46,317 nt of DNA from Legionellaceae bacterium. GTDB lineage: Bacteria; Pseudomonadota; Gammaproteobacteria; Legionellales; Legionellaceae. Position numbers and translations under genes: made by a program. Where the stretch lies: NCBI GenBank assembly GCA_029212465.1, contig JARGNV010000014.1, forward strand, positions 1 through 46,317, in the 5' to 3' direction. Under the pieces are notes generated by a model. That model was not told the origin of the DNA. It saw only the letters and a list, made by a program, of their open reading frames with translations, and did no database searches. This document shows positions 33,066 to 43,345 of the stretch, piece after piece. Numbering within the stretch: the first letter of the stretch is position 1; each line of letters starts with the position of its first letter.

Positions 33066-33667
33066 TGTAATTGCTCCTCTAATGCTTTAAGCGCTTCTTC
33101 CGTAATCAAAACATTTTCATAACGAAGTAAGCTTACAGGGTCAACTGAAATGACATCTCGTAAGTCAAAAGCAGCCAGGTTGCGTGACGCTAAATATTCG
33201 TACTCACCTAACTCTTTGACTAAAATCAGCGCCCCTTTAATGTCCAACTCTTTCATTTTAGAAAGAAAGTCTTTTGTTTTAGGCGTGCTGCACTGAAAAT
33301 CACTTAATACGATTAAATGTCCTTTGCGTTGCAACTCGGAAACAATGCTACGCATCGCACCCTGATACATTTTACGATTGATTTTCTGTGAGTAATCACG
33401 CTTTTTAGAAGCAAAGGTCACACCACCAGAACGCCAAATAGGGCTTCGAATGGTTCCAGCACGTGCGCGCCCTGTCCCTTTTTGACGCCAAGGCTTTGCA
33501 CCACCGCCACGCACTTCAGAACGTGTCTTTTGTGCGCTGTTGCCACTACGCGCTTTATTCATGTACGCGACAACGGCTTGATGCACTAAACCTTCATTGT
33601 AATCACACGAAAATACAATATCACTGACTTCTACCGCTGACTGTGTGTCTCTTGTTTTCAGTTCCAT
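33062..33667 (-). CDS. rplD: Ribosomal protein L4
   Basis: This 201-residue protein extends a loop into the peptide tunnel: [20 protein letters not shown]. In E. coli it also represses the S10 operon through a leader. Here only 6 bases separate tuf and rpsJ, so no room for that leader exists. The gene overlaps rplC by one base. Confidence 0.97.
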   Translation of the reverse strand: MELKTRDTQSAVEVSDIVFSCDYNEGLVHQAVVAYMNKARSGNSAQKTRSEVRGGGAKPWRQKGTGRARAGTIRSPIWRSGGVTFASKKRDYSQKINRKMYQGAMRSIVSELQRKGHLIVLSDFQCSTPKTKDFLSKMKELDIKGALILVKELGEYEYLASRNLAAFDLRDVISVDPVSLLRYENVLITEEALKALEEQLQ

Positions 33668-34317
33668 TAGTTGCCCCCTTCACGCGTCTTAACAGCGGGT
33701 TTGACTTCAATCCGCGCGCCAGGTGCACCAGGAATTGCCCCTTTAATTAATAATAAATGACGCTCAGCATCAATACGCACTAGTTCCAATGTTTGAACTG
33801 TGCAACGCTTGTTACCCATTTGTCCTGGCATTTTTTTGCCTTTAAACACACGGCCAGGGGTTTGGTTTTGACCAATCGAACCAGGCGCTCTATGTGACAA
33901 AGAGTTACCATGAGTCGCGTCTTGCATGCTAAAGTTATGACGCTTAACAGCTCCCGCAAAGCCTTTCCCCTTGCTAACACCTGCAACATCGACAAATTGG
34001 CCCGCAGTAAATACATCTTCCACTTTTAGTTCTTGACCCAGCGTATAATTTTCAATCGAATCAACACGAAACTCACGCAGTATATCACCTGCATCAATAT
34101 TTGCTTTTGCAAAGTGACCTGCCATTGGTTTTGTCACTCGACTTGTTTTCTTCGTCCCGCCGGTCAACTGAACTGCCGTATAACCATCACTCGAAACTTC
34201 TTTTAACTGTGAGACGCGATTAGGTTCTACCTGCACCACAGAAACAGGAATTGCTTTCCCTTCGGGTGTAAATATTCGCGTCATACCGACTTTCCGGCCT
34301 AATAAACCGATCATCAT
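33667..34317 (-). CDS. rplC: Ribosomal protein L3
   Basis: This 216-residue protein initiates 50S assembly together with L24. The long loop [20 protein letters not shown] reaches the peptidyl transferase centre and carries the glutamine (in GQNQTPG) methylated by PrmB in E. coli. Two ATG codons stand side by side at the start. It lies 33 bases after rpsJ. Confidence 0.98.
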   Translation of the reverse strand: MMIGLLGRKVGMTRIFTPEGKAIPVSVVQVEPNRVSQLKEVSSDGYTAVQLTGGTKKTSRVTKPMAGHFAKANIDAGDILREFRVDSIENYTLGQELKVEDVFTAGQFVDVAGVSKGKGFAGAVKRHNFSMQDATHGNSLSHRAPGSIGQNQTPGRVFKGKKMPGQMGNKRCTVQTLELVRIDAERHLLLIKGAIPGAPGARIEVKPAVKTREGGN

Positions 34318-34350
34318 CGTAACCCCTCTTAAAAACTTCGCTCTACCTTG

Positions 34351-34668
34351 TTAATCATCCAGACTAATTTGCACATCAACGCCTGCAGCTAAATCAAGCT
34401 TCATTAACGCATCAACTGTTTTTTCAGTTGGATTGATAATCACTACCAATCTGAGGTGCGTACGCAACTCATATTGATCTTGCGCATCTTTATTTACATG
34501 AGGCGAAATCAATACAGAAAATTTCTCTTTTCGAACTGGCAATGGAATCGGTCCTCGAATTTGAGCACCGGTTCTTTTGACGGTTTCGACAATTTCGCGT
34601 GTTGACGTGTCAATCATTCGATGATCAAACGACTTCAGACGAATTTTAATATTTTGGTTATTGGTCAT
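34351..34668 (-). CDS. rpsJ: Ribosomal protein S10 (NusE)
   Basis: This 105-residue protein is part of the 30S head and, as NusE, joins NusB and NusG in antitermination. The loop [20 protein letters not shown] and the end [13 protein letters not shown] are diagnostic. Only 6 bases separate it from tuf. Confidence 0.98.
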   Translation of the reverse strand: MTNNQNIKIRLKSFDHRMIDTSTREIVETVKRTGAQIRGPIPLPVRKEKFSVLISPHVNKDAQDQYELRTHLRLVVIINPTEKTVDALMKLDLAAGVDVQISLDD

Positions 34669-34674
34669 TTTTCG

Positions 34675-35850
34675 TTACTCGATGATTTTAGAAACAACAC
34701 CCGCACCTACTGTACGGCCACCTTCTCGAATTGCAAAACGAAGACCTTCATGCATCGCAATCGGTGCTTGTAATGACACTTCGACACTCACATTATCACC
34801 AGGCATTACCATCTCAATGCCTTCTGGTAACTTACATCCACCCGTTACATCTGTCGTTCTGAAGTAAAACTGTGGGCGATATCCATCAAAAAATGGCGTA
34901 TGACGACCACCTTCATCTTTCGACAACACATATACTTCTGCTTCAAAACGTACATGCGGCTTAACGGTGCCAGGATGTGCTAATACTTGACCTCGCTCAA
35001 CCTCTTCTCGCTTTGTACCACGTAACAATACGCCAACGTTGTCTCCCGCTTGACCTTGGTCTAACAACTTACGGAACATCTCAACACCCGTACAGGTCGT
35101 CTTTGTCGTATCGTGGATACCTACAATCTCTATCTCTTCACCCACTTTAATAACACCGCTTTCAACACGACCCGTAACAACCGTACCGCGACCAGAAATA
35201 GAAAATACATCTTCAATTGGCAACAAGAACGGCTTATCTGTATCTCGTGTAGGCTCAGGAATATAATCATCCATCGCTTGAACAAGCTTCTTAATCGCTG
35301 GAACGCCTATATCACTTTCATCCCCTTCCAGAGCCTTCAGCGCTGAACCAACTATCACTGGAATATCGTCTCCAGGAAATTCGTATGAGCTCAGTAAGTC
35401 ACGAACTTCCATTTCTACAAGCTCTAATAACTCAGCATCGTCTACCATGTCCGCTTTGTTCATGAAGACAACAATGTAAGGAACACCAACCTGACGTGAT
35501 AATAAAATGTGCTCGCGAGTCTGTGGCATAGGACCATCTGCTGAAGACACAACCAAAATGCCTCCGTCCATTTGTGCAGCACCCGTAATCATGTTCTTTA
35601 CATAATCCGCGTGTCCTGGACAGTCAACGTGTGCGTAGTGACGGTTAGGCGACTCATACTCAACATGCGCTGTAGAAATCGTAATACCACGCGCACGCTC
35701 TTCTGGAGCCTTATCAATATCTTCAAAGTTTACGCCACTACCCATGACTTTCGTGATAGCCGCAGTTAGCGTCGTCTTACCATGGTCAACGTGACCAATC
35801 GTGCCCACGTTTACATGGGGCTTTGTGCGTTCAAATTTTTCCTTTGCCAT
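34675..35850 (-). CDS. tufA: Elongation factor Tu
   Basis: This 391-residue GTPase brings aminoacyl-tRNA to the ribosome. G motifs are GHVDHGKT (about residues 19-26), [14 protein letters not shown] and NKAD. Domains 2 and 3 include [14 protein letters not shown] and [20 protein letters not shown]. It is three residues shorter than the E. coli protein. It lies 11 bases after fusA in the classic str order. Another copy may exist elsewhere, which this window cannot show. Confidence 0.98.
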   Translation of the reverse strand: MAKEKFERTKPHVNVGTIGHVDHGKTTLTAAITKVMGSGVNFEDIDKAPEERARGITISTAHVEYESPNRHYAHVDCPGHADYVKNMITGAAQMDGGILVVSSADGPMPQTREHILLSRQVGVPYIVVFMNKADMVDDAELLELVEMEVRDLLSSYEFPGDDIPVIVGSALKALEGDESDIGVPAIKKLVQAMDDYIPEPTRDTDKPFLLPIEDVFSISGRGTVVTGRVESGVIKVGEEIEIVGIHDTTKTTCTGVEMFRKLLDQGQAGDNVGVLLRGTKREEVERGQVLAHPGTVKPHVRFEAEVYVLSKDEGGRHTPFFDGYRPQFYFRTTDVTGGCKLPEGIEMVMPGDNVSVEVSLQAPIAMHEGLRFAIREGGRTVGAGVVSKIIE

Positions 35851-35861
35851 TGCTGCCTACC

Positions 35862-37958
35862 TCACTCGCTCTTTTGTTTCTTAATAATTTCTTCAGCAAT
35901 ATTTGCTGGGGTTTCCGCATACTTTGAAAATTCCATTGTATACGTTGCACGCCCTTGGGTTGCTGAACGTAAATCCGTTGAATAGCCAAACATCTCCGAC
36001 AACGGAACTTCTGCTCGAACAATACGCCCCGCTGCTGACTCGTCCATACCTTGCATGATGCCACGACGGCGACTTACATCACCCATTACATCACCCATGT
36101 ACTCTTCAGGTGTGACCACCTCAACTTTCATAATTGGCTCAAGCAACACAGGACTCGCTTTTAAAGCACCTTTCTTAAAGCACATCGAACCCGCAATCTT
36201 AAAGGCCATCTCACTCGAGTCAACATCGTGATAAGAACCATCAAACAAAGTTACTTTGACGTCTACCACAGGATATCCTGCGATAACCCCATTTTGCATT
36301 TGTTCTTGAATACCCTTATCAACAGCAGGGATATATTCTCTAGGAACAACCCCACCAACAATCTCATTGACAAACTCATAGCCTGAGCCTGGCTCTTGCG
36401 GCTCAATACGAAGCCAAACATGTCCGTATTGACCACGACCACCTGATTGACGAACAAACTTACCTTCTTCTTCAAGGGGTGTTTTCAGTGTTTCACGATA
36501 TGCAACTTGTGGCTTACCAACATTAGCTTCCACAAGAAACTCTCGCTTCATTCGGTCAACAATAATCTCAAGATGTAACTCTCCCATCCCTTCGATAATG
36601 GTTTGACCTGATTCTTCATCTGTGTGCACACGGAAAGATGGATCTTCCTGTGCAAGCTTACCAAGCGCAATCGACATTTTTTCTTGGTCAGCTTTTGTCT
36701 TAGGCTCAACTGCAACTGCAATTACAGGATCAGGGAAGTCCATACGCTCAAGTGTAATGACCTTATTAACATCACACAGCGTATCACCTGTCGTTACTGT
36801 TTTAAGACCAACAGCTGCTGCAATATCACCCGCTCTTACTTCTTTAATTTCTTCACGCGAATTAGCATGCATTTGAAGTAAACGACCGATACGCTCTTTT
36901 TTGCCTTTCACTGGGTTATAAATAGTATCCCCAGATCTAACCGTACCAGAATAAGCACGAAAATAAGTTAAGGCACCCACAAATGGGTCAGTCGCAATTT
37001 TAAAAGCAAGCGCTGAGAAAGGTGCATCAGGAGACGTTTTTCGCGTATCTTCCTCACCAGACTCATCAACACCTTTCACATCAGGCACATCAAGTGGTGA
37101 CGGCAAGTAATCAATTACACCATCTAAGACCGCTTGCACCCCTTTGTTTTTAAAGGCAGAGCCACAAAATACGGGAACGATTTCATTCTGAATAGTACGC
37201 TCACGAATTGCTTGACGAATCTCTTTTTCTGTAAGCGTTTCACCTTCCAGATATTTCTCCATCAAGGCTTCAGAAGACTCAGCAGCCACTTCAACAATCT
37301 CAGCACGTAACGCCTCACATTGCTCAAGCATATCGGGCGCAATATCTTCGTACTTAAAGGTCACACCTCGGTTTTCCTCATCCCAAATAATCGCCTTCAT
37401 TTTGATGATATCAATCACCCCTTTGAAGTCTTCTTCAGCACCAATATTAAGCTGAACAACTAAGGGTGTTGAACCCAGACGATTTTTGATTTGGTCAACA
37501 ACGCGTAAAAAGTTTGCACCCATACGGTCCATTTTATTGACGAATACAATGCGTGGCACACCATATCTATCTGCTTGTCTCCAAACAGTTTCAGATTGAG
37601 GCTCAACGCCAGACACCGAATCAAAGACCACTACTGCACCGTCGAGCACACGCAATGAACGCTCATCTTCAATCATGAAGTCTACGTGTCCTGGCGTATC
37701 GATAATATTAATACGATGCTTCTTGTACTGTTGATCCATACCAGGCCAGTAGCAAGTGGTTGCCGCAGAAGTAATTGTAATTCCACGCTCCTGCTCTTGC
37801 TCCATCCAGTCCATGGTAGCGGCTCCGTCATGCACCTCACCAATTTTGTGAGACGTACCTGTATAGAACAACACACGTTCTGTTGTGGTTGTTTTTCCGG
37901 CATCAACGTGCGCTGCGATACCAATATTTCGGTATAATTCTAATGGCGTAACTGACAC
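35862..37958 (-). CDS. fusA: Elongation factor G
   Basis: This 698-residue GTPase drives translocation. G motifs are [33 protein letters not shown] and [10 protein letters not shown]. The G' insertion is present (residues about 160-260), as in true EF-G. Domain IV, with [15 protein letters not shown], and the C-terminal domain with [20 protein letters not shown] follow. It lies 15 bases after rpsG. Confidence 0.98.
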   Translation of the reverse strand: MSVTPLELYRNIGIAAHVDAGKTTTTERVLFYTGTSHKIGEVHDGAATMDWMEQEQERGITITSAATTCYWPGMDQQYKKHRINIIDTPGHVDFMIEDERSLRVLDGAVVVFDSVSGVEPQSETVWRQADRYGVPRIVFVNKMDRMGANFLRVVDQIKNRLGSTPLVVQLNIGAEEDFKGVIDIIKMKAIIWDEENRGVTFKYEDIAPDMLEQCEALRAEIVEVAAESSEALMEKYLEGETLTEKEIRQAIRERTIQNEIVPVFCGSAFKNKGVQAVLDGVIDYLPSPLDVPDVKGVDESGEEDTRKTSPDAPFSALAFKIATDPFVGALTYFRAYSGTVRSGDTIYNPVKGKKERIGRLLQMHANSREEIKEVRAGDIAAAVGLKTVTTGDTLCDVNKVITLERMDFPDPVIAVAVEPKTKADQEKMSIALGKLAQEDPSFRVHTDEESGQTIIEGMGELHLEIIVDRMKREFLVEANVGKPQVAYRETLKTPLEEEGKFVRQSGGRGQYGHVWLRIEPQEPGSGYEFVNEIVGGVVPREYIPAVDKGIQEQMQNGVIAGYPVVDVKVTLFDGSYHDVDSSEMAFKIAGSMCFKKGALKASPVLLEPIMKVEVVTPEEYMGDVMGDVSRRRGIMQGMDESAAGRIVRAEVPLSEMFGYSTDLRSATQGRATYTMEFSKYAETPANIAEEIIKKQKSE

Positions 37959-37973
37959 TGCATTATCCTCTCA

Positions 37974-38504
37974 TCAATTCCATCTAAAATGCGCAAAAGC
38001 TTGGTTTGCTTTCGCCATTCGATGCGTTTCTTCACGTTTTTTAACAGCGGCGCCTTTACTCTCGTAAGCATCCATCAGCTCACCAGCCAAACGCAGCATC
38101 ATACCTTTCTCACCACGTGCACGTGCGGCTTGAACTAACCAACGCATACCCAATGCGATGCTACGCTCTGAACGCACTTCAACAGGCACCTGATACGTTG
38201 CACCACCCACACGACGTGAGCGCACTTCAACACTTGGACGAATATTGCCCAGCGCATCCTCAAAGTGGCGTAAGATAGTTGAAGAACCAGCAGCACCTGC
38301 ACGGCCACTATCATCGTCATCATCTGATTTTTTTGCATGACGAAGGCGCTCTTCCATTAAATCCAATGCACCATAAACCACTTTCTCTGCAATAGATTTC
38401 TTTCCGCTCACCATCAACACATTAATAAACTTTGCCAACAACTCACTGTGATGCTTTGGATCTGGCAAAATCTCACGTTTAGGGACTTCTCTTCTTCTTG
38501 GCAT
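37974..38504 (-). CDS. rpsG: Ribosomal protein S7 with acidic insertion
   Basis: This 176-residue protein organises the 3' domain of 16S rRNA. The start [20 protein letters not shown] and [19 protein letters not shown] are typical. Compared with the 156-residue core of E. coli, about 19 residues are inserted after helix 2 (around residues 57-76): [18 protein letters not shown], acidic then glycine-rich. I recall a similar insertion in Legionella S7. It lies 23 bases after rpsL. Confidence 0.97.
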   Translation of the reverse strand: MPRRREVPKREILPDPKHHSELLAKFINVLMVSGKKSIAEKVVYGALDLMEERLRHAKKSDDDDDSGRAGAAGSSTILRHFEDALGNIRPSVEVRSRRVGGATYQVPVEVRSERSIALGMRWLVQAARARGEKGMMLRLAGELMDAYESKGAAVKKREETHRMAKANQAFAHFRWN

Positions 38505-38527
38505 ATCTCGTTCCTACACTCGATCAA

Positions 38528-38908
38528 TTATTTTTTATCTTTCGGCTTTTTGGTACCGTATTTCGAACGCCCTTGCTTACGATCATTAACGCCCGAGGTA
38601 TCCAAGCTTCCACGTACTACGTGATAACGCACACCAGGTAAATCTTTTACACGGCCTCCGCGAACCAATACAACAGAGTGCTCCTGTAAATTATGCCCTT
38701 CCCCTCCAATGTAAGAGGAAACTTCAAAGCCACTTGTTAAACGAACACGTGCAACTTTACGCATTGCCGAGTTAGGTTTCTTAGGCGTTGTTGTATATAC
38801 ACGTGTACACACGCCTCGGCGTTGAGGACAAGCTTTTAATGCCGGAACTTTACTTTTGTTCTTGGCAGTTTTGCGAGGCTTTCTCACTAATTGGTTAATC
38901 GTCACCAT
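38528..38908 (-). CDS. rpsL: Ribosomal protein S12
   Basis: This 126-residue protein monitors decoding. [19 protein letters not shown] contains the lysine whose change gives streptomycin resistance (K42 in E. coli), and [13 protein letters not shown] contains the second such lysine and the aspartate modified by RimO. Both lysines are unchanged. It is the first gene after the str promoter. Confidence 0.98.
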   Translation of the reverse strand: MVTINQLVRKPRKTAKNKSKVPALKACPQRRGVCTRVYTTTPKKPNSAMRKVARVRLTSGFEVSSYIGGEGHNLQEHSVVLVRGGRVKDLPGVRYHVVRGSLDTSGVNDRKQGRSKYGTKKPKDKK

Positions 38909-38960
38909 TAATCATTCACTCCGAACGGTCGCTTTTTCATTTTTTTCAGCTGCATAGGGA

Positions 38961-39016
38961 GGCCGGATTCTATGATAGATATGACCCTGATGTCAAGTCT
39001 AATAAAGTATCCGGCC
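38961..39016. repeat. Inverted repeat enclosing the str promoter
   Basis: GGCCGGAT at 38961-38968 and ATCCGGCC at 39009-39016 are perfect inverted copies 40 bases apart, flanking both promoter boxes. Confidence 0.6.
38967..38996 (-). promoter_or_regulatory. str operon promoter
   Basis: A perfect TTGACA and TAGAAT are 18 bases apart on the minus strand, in the 117-base gap between rpoC and rpsL, placing a start about 52 bases before rpsL. Confidence 0.7.
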
Positions 39017-39025
39017 GGCAGCCCC

Positions 39026-42000
39026 TTAGTCTTGTTTTCTTTCCTCCGCATTCAGCGCTTCACTCAATGCGTGTTCTACTTCACTCGCAGTCAGCGGTTG
39101 CGGCTCTTGTTCCATTTGTCGCGCACGCTTCGCTTTACGAGATTGATGGTACGTATAGCCTGTTCCTGCCGGAATTAAACGACCTACCATCACGTTTTCT
39201 TTAAGGCCTCGTAACTCATCTGCCTTTCCACTAACAGCCGCTTCTGTTAGCACACGAGTGGTCTCCTGGAACGATGCCGCGGAAATAAACGACTCCGTTG
39301 CCAACGACGCTTTCGTAATCCCCAAGAGGATTGGTATGCCTCTCGCAGGCTCTTTGCCCGCTTCGAGTAAACGATCATTTTCTTCAAGCAACGCGGTTTC
39401 TTCAACTTGCTCACCCAGCAAGAATTTTGAATCACCCACAAAAGTAATGGTTCGTTTTCGAAGCATTTGTCGCACAATGGTCTCAATATGCTTATCGTTA
39501 ATTTTCACCCCTTGCAGGCGATAAACATCTTGAACTTCATTGACGATATAATTCGACAATGCACTAATACCAAGCAGACGCAGAATATCATGTGGATTAG
39601 GTGGTCCATCAGCAACAACCTCTCCACGTGCCACGTTCTCACCTTCAAAGACAGAGATATGTCGCCATTTTGGAATCAGCTCTTCATGGCCTTGCCCATC
39701 TGTCCCTGAAATAATTAAACGTCGTTTCCCTTTGGTTTCTTTACCAAAGCTCACAACCCCTGATACCTCTGCCATTACCGCAGAGTCTTTTGGCTTACGT
39801 GCCTCAAAAAGGTCAGCAACACGCGGGAGACCCCCTGTAATATCACGTGTCTTAGAACGTTCCTGTGGAATCCTTGCAATAACATCCCCAACGCCAACAG
39901 GTGCACCATCTTCAAAGTTAATGATGGCATCAACAGGTAAGTAGTATTGTGCAGGAACATTAGTACCTGCCAAGAAAATATCTTTCCCGCTTTCTGAAAT
40001 CAACTTCACCATAGGGCGTAAATCGCGTCCTGTTGAAGTACCACGCTGTTTACCATCCATCACAACAAGGCTGCTTAAACCTGTTAACTCATCTGTCTTA
40101 CGGTTAACAGTTAAACCCTCGACCAAATCAACAAACTTGAGCCGTCCACTTACCTCAGAAATAACAGGGTGTGTATGTGGGTCCCAGGTTGCGATGATTT
40201 GTCCTGCCTCAACAGCTGACTGGTCACGCACCGATAACGTTGCACCATAAGGTAGCTTATAACGCTCACGCTCTCGACCAAACTCATCAGCAATTGTCAC
40301 TTCACCCGACCGTGATACAGCAACCAAGTTACCGCTTTCGTGTTCAACCGTTTTAATGTTATGAAGCCTGACACTTCCTTTATTCTTAATCTGAATATTA
40401 TTCTCAGCAGTTGCTCGAGATGCAGCGCCCCCAATGTGGAAGGTACGCATGGTTAACTGTGTACCTGGCTCACCAATAGACTGTGCCGCAATAATACCAA
40501 CTGCTTCACCTTTATTAACGAGATGCCCGCGCGCTAAATCACGTCCGTAACACTTCGCGCATAATCCAAATCGCGTTTCACAGGTAATGGGTGAACGTAC
40601 CATAACCTGGTCAACCCCGAGTTGCTCTAAATGCTCAACCCACACCTCATCTAATAAGGTTCCTGCTTTCACCACAGGCTCATCTTTGTTTGGCAGTATT
40701 ACGTCTAATGCAACCACACGCCCTAATACACGCTCGTGCAGTGGCTCAACAATATCACCACCTTCAATTAACGGCTGCATCAAGACACCATTCTCAGTGC
40801 CACAATCACCTTCAGTAATGACAACATCTTGCGCAACATCAACGAGGCGTCGTGTCAAGTAACCCGAGTTCGCTGTTTTAAGCGCCGTATCTGCAAGACC
40901 TTTTCGTGCTCCGTGAGTCGAAATAAAGTACTGAATAACGTTCAGCCCTTCTCTAAAGTTCACAGTAATTGGCGTTTCAATAATCGAACCATCTGGTGCC
41001 GACATCAAACCACGCATTCCAGCCAGCTGTCTAATCTGAGCTGCAGAACCTCGCGCGCCCGAATCAGCCATCATAAAGATTGGGTTAAACGATGGTTGCC
41101 TTACAGCGTTACCTTTTCTATCGAGCACTTCTTCGGTTGCAATCGTTGTCATCATCGACTTTGCAACCATCTCACTGGTACGCGACCAAATATCAATCAC
41201 TTTATTGTAACGCTCACCGTTGGTTACCAAACCAGAACGGAATTGCGCTTCGATTTCACGTACTTCATTATCTGCATGCTCAATAATGCTTGCCTTATCA
41301 GCTGGGATTTCCATGTCTTCAATCCCAATAGATGCACCACCTCGAGTTGCATAGCGGAAGCCAGTATACATGAGTTGGTCAGCAAAAATAACAGCCGCTT
41401 TAAGGCCTAAAACACGATAACAATGATCAAGTACCCGTGATACATTTTTCTTAGTCATTGTTTTGTTAATCACATCAAAGGCAATACCTTCAGGCAAAAT
41501 CTCAGAGAAAATCGCACGCCCAACTGTCGTTTCGATTAACACCGTTGTTTCTGGTGTTTCATCGGTCGCCGGCACTTTCATGCGTATTTTCACTTTCGCA
41601 TGCAATGCAACATGGCCTTCCTCATAAAAAGTATGCGCTTCTTGCGGACTTGAGAAAATACGACCTTCTCCTTTTGCGTTCACACGCTCACGTGTCAGGT
41701 AGTAAAGTCCGAGTACCACATCCTGACTTGGAACAATAATTGGCTCACCACTCGCTGGCGACAAAATATTGTTTGTCGACATCATAAGCGAACGTGCCTC
41801 AAGTTGTGACTCAAGTGTTAATGGCACGTGGACGGCCATTTGGTCACCATCAAAGTCAGCGTTATATGCGGTACAAACAAGTGGGTGCAACTGAATTGCC
41901 TTCCCTTCAATCAGGACAGGCTCAAAAGCTTGAATCCCTAATCGGTGCAAAGTTGGCGCACGGTTTAACAAAACTGGATGTTCACGAATCACGTCTTCGA

Positions 42001-43270
42001 GGATATCCCAAACCACAGGCTCCTCACGCTCCACCATCTTTTTAGCAGCTTTAATGGTTGTTGCAAGCCCACGAAACTCAAGCTTGCTAAAAATAAATGG
42101 TTTAAAGAGCTCAAGCGCCATCTTCTTTGGCAAACCACACTGATGTAATTTAAGTGTTGGCCCCACAACAATAACCGAACGACCCGAGTAATCAACACGC
42201 TTTCCAAGCAAGTTCTGACGGAAACGACCTTGCTTTCCTTTAATCATGTCAGCCAGTGATTTTAATGGTCGCTTATTGCTACCCGTAATTGCACGGCCAC
42301 GACGCCCATTATCCAATAAAGCATCCACCGCCTCTTGCAACATGCGCTTCTCATTGCGCACAATAATGTCTGGCGCATTCAAATCGAGAAGACGCTTCAA
42401 GCGGTTATTTCGATTAATCACGCGACGATACAAATCGTTTAAATCAGACGTTGCAAAACGACCGCCATCTAAAGGAACCAATGGTCGTAGATCAGGTGGT
42501 AAAACAGGCAGAACTTCAAGCACCATCCACTCAGGCTTGTTTTTAGACTCTTGGAAGGCTTCAAGCAGCTTCAAGCGTTTTGTGATTTTTTTGGACTTCG
42601 TTTCTGAGTTAATGCTAGGTAACTCTTCTCGAAGCTCTTTAATTTCTTCATCAATATCAATTTGACGCAATAAATCACGAATCGCCTCAGCGCCCATGCG
42701 TGCATCAAACTCATCACCATACTGCTCTATTGCTTCAAGATATGCTTCATCATTTAAAAGTTGGCCGCGCTCAAGCTCTGTCATACCAGGCTCAACAACC
42801 ACAAAAGCTTCAAAGTACAACACGCGCTCAATGTCTCGCAGTGTCATATCAAGTAGTAAGCCAATGCGTGATGGTAATGACTTCAAGAACCAGATATGTG
42901 CGACTGGACTGGCCAATTCAATATGCGCCATTCGCTCTCTACGTACTTTCGCAAGTGCAAGCTCAACGCCACATTTCTCACAAATCACGCCACGATGCTT
43001 CAATCGTTTGTATTTACCACACAAACATTCATAATCTTTAATTGGTCCGAACACCTTCGCACAGAATAAGCCATCGCGCTCAGGTTTAAAGGTTCGATAA
43101 TTAATGGTTTCTGGTTTTTTAACTTCACCATAAGACCAAGAGCGAATAAGTTCAGGAGATGCAAGACGAATACGAATTTCGTCAAACTCTTCGGTGTGAC
43201 CCTGTTGCTTGAGCATGCCAAGCAAATCACTCATTACGGGTGCTTTTTTCACTGGTTCGATACTAGCCAA
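39026..43270 (-). CDS. rpoC: RNA polymerase beta-prime subunit
   Basis: This 1414-residue subunit carries the catalytic magnesium site [13 protein letters not shown]. The N-terminal zinc ribbon ligands are Cys82, Cys84, Cys97 and Cys100. The second zinc site includes [11 protein letters not shown]. The preferred start is TTG at 43270, because GGAGG stands 7 bases before it; the internal ATG at 43234 ([11 protein letters not shown]) lacks a ribosome binding site. The start therefore adds about 12 residues relative to E. coli. It follows rpoB by 75 bases, in which a hairpin is seen. Confidence 0.98.
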   Translation of the reverse strand: MASIEPVKKAPVMSDLLGMLKQQGHTEEFDEIRIRLASPELIRSWSYGEVKKPETINYRTFKPERDGLFCAKVFGPIKDYECLCGKYKRLKHRGVICEKCGVELALAKVRRERMAHIELASPVAHIWFLKSLPSRIGLLLDMTLRDIERVLYFEAFVVVEPGMTELERGQLLNDEAYLEAIEQYGDEFDARMGAEAIRDLLRQIDIDEEIKELREELPSINSETKSKKITKRLKLLEAFQESKNKPEWMVLEVLPVLPPDLRPLVPLDGGRFATSDLNDLYRRVINRNNRLKRLLDLNAPDIIVRNEKRMLQEAVDALLDNGRRGRAITGSNKRPLKSLADMIKGKQGRFRQNLLGKRVDYSGRSVIVVGPTLKLHQCGLPKKMALELFKPFIFSKLEFRGLATTIKAAKKMVEREEPVVWDILEDVIREHPVLLNRAPTLHRLGIQAFEPVLIEGKAIQLHPLVCTAYNADFDGDQMAVHVPLTLESQLEARSLMMSTNNILSPASGEPIIVPSQDVVLGLYYLTRERVNAKGEGRIFSSPQEAHTFYEEGHVALHAKVKIRMKVPATDETPETTVLIETTVGRAIFSEILPEGIAFDVINKTMTKKNVSRVLDHCYRVLGLKAAVIFADQLMYTGFRYATRGGASIGIEDMEIPADKASIIEHADNEVREIEAQFRSGLVTNGERYNKVIDIWSRTSEMVAKSMMTTIATEEVLDRKGNAVRQPSFNPIFMMADSGARGSAAQIRQLAGMRGLMSAPDGSIIETPITVNFREGLNVIQYFISTHGARKGLADTALKTANSGYLTRRLVDVAQDVVITEGDCGTENGVLMQPLIEGGDIVEPLHERVLGRVVALDVILPNKDEPVVKAGTLLDEVWVEHLEQLGVDQVMVRSPITCETRFGLCAKCYGRDLARGHLVNKGEAVGIIAAQSIGEPGTQLTMRTFHIGGAASRATAENNIQIKNKGSVRLHNIKTVEHESGNLVAVSRSGEVTIADEFGRERERYKLPYGATLSVRDQSAVEAGQIIATWDPHTHPVISEVSGRLKFVDLVEGLTVNRKTDELTGLSSLVVMDGKQRGTSTGRDLRPMVKLISESGKDIFLAGTNVPAQYYLPVDAIINFEDGAPVGVGDVIARIPQERSKTRDITGGLPRVADLFEARKPKDSAVMAEVSGVVSFGKETKGKRRLIISGTDGQGHEELIPKWRHISVFEGENVARGEVVADGPPNPHDILRLLGISALSNYIVNEVQDVYRLQGVKINDKHIETIVRQMLRKRTITFVGDSKFLLGEQVEETALLEENDRLLEAGKEPARGIPILLGITKASLATESFISAASFQETTRVLTEAAVSGKADELRGLKENVMVGRLIPAGTGYTYHQSRKAKRARQMEQEPQPLTASEVEHALSEALNAEERKQD

Positions 43271-43303
43271 GTTTATGCCTCCAAAAGCGTCTGAACTATG
43301 TCA

Positions 43304-43325
43304 CCTGAAACACATTTGTTTCAGG
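43304..43325 (-). repeat. Hairpin between rpoB and rpoC
   Basis: CCTGAAACA and TGTTTCAGG form a perfect 9-base-pair stem with a 4-base loop in the rpoB-rpoC gap. No T run follows, so it is not a terminator; an mRNA processing or stabilising structure is possible. Confidence 0.6.
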
Positions 43326-43345
43326 CGCCCTTTTCATCTTGTGTT

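Noticed and set aside
20984-43270. Many plus-strand frames of 60-190 codons opposite ribosomal and polymerase genes
   Set aside because: All are antisense shadows of recognised genes, with no ribosome binding sites and implausible compositions.
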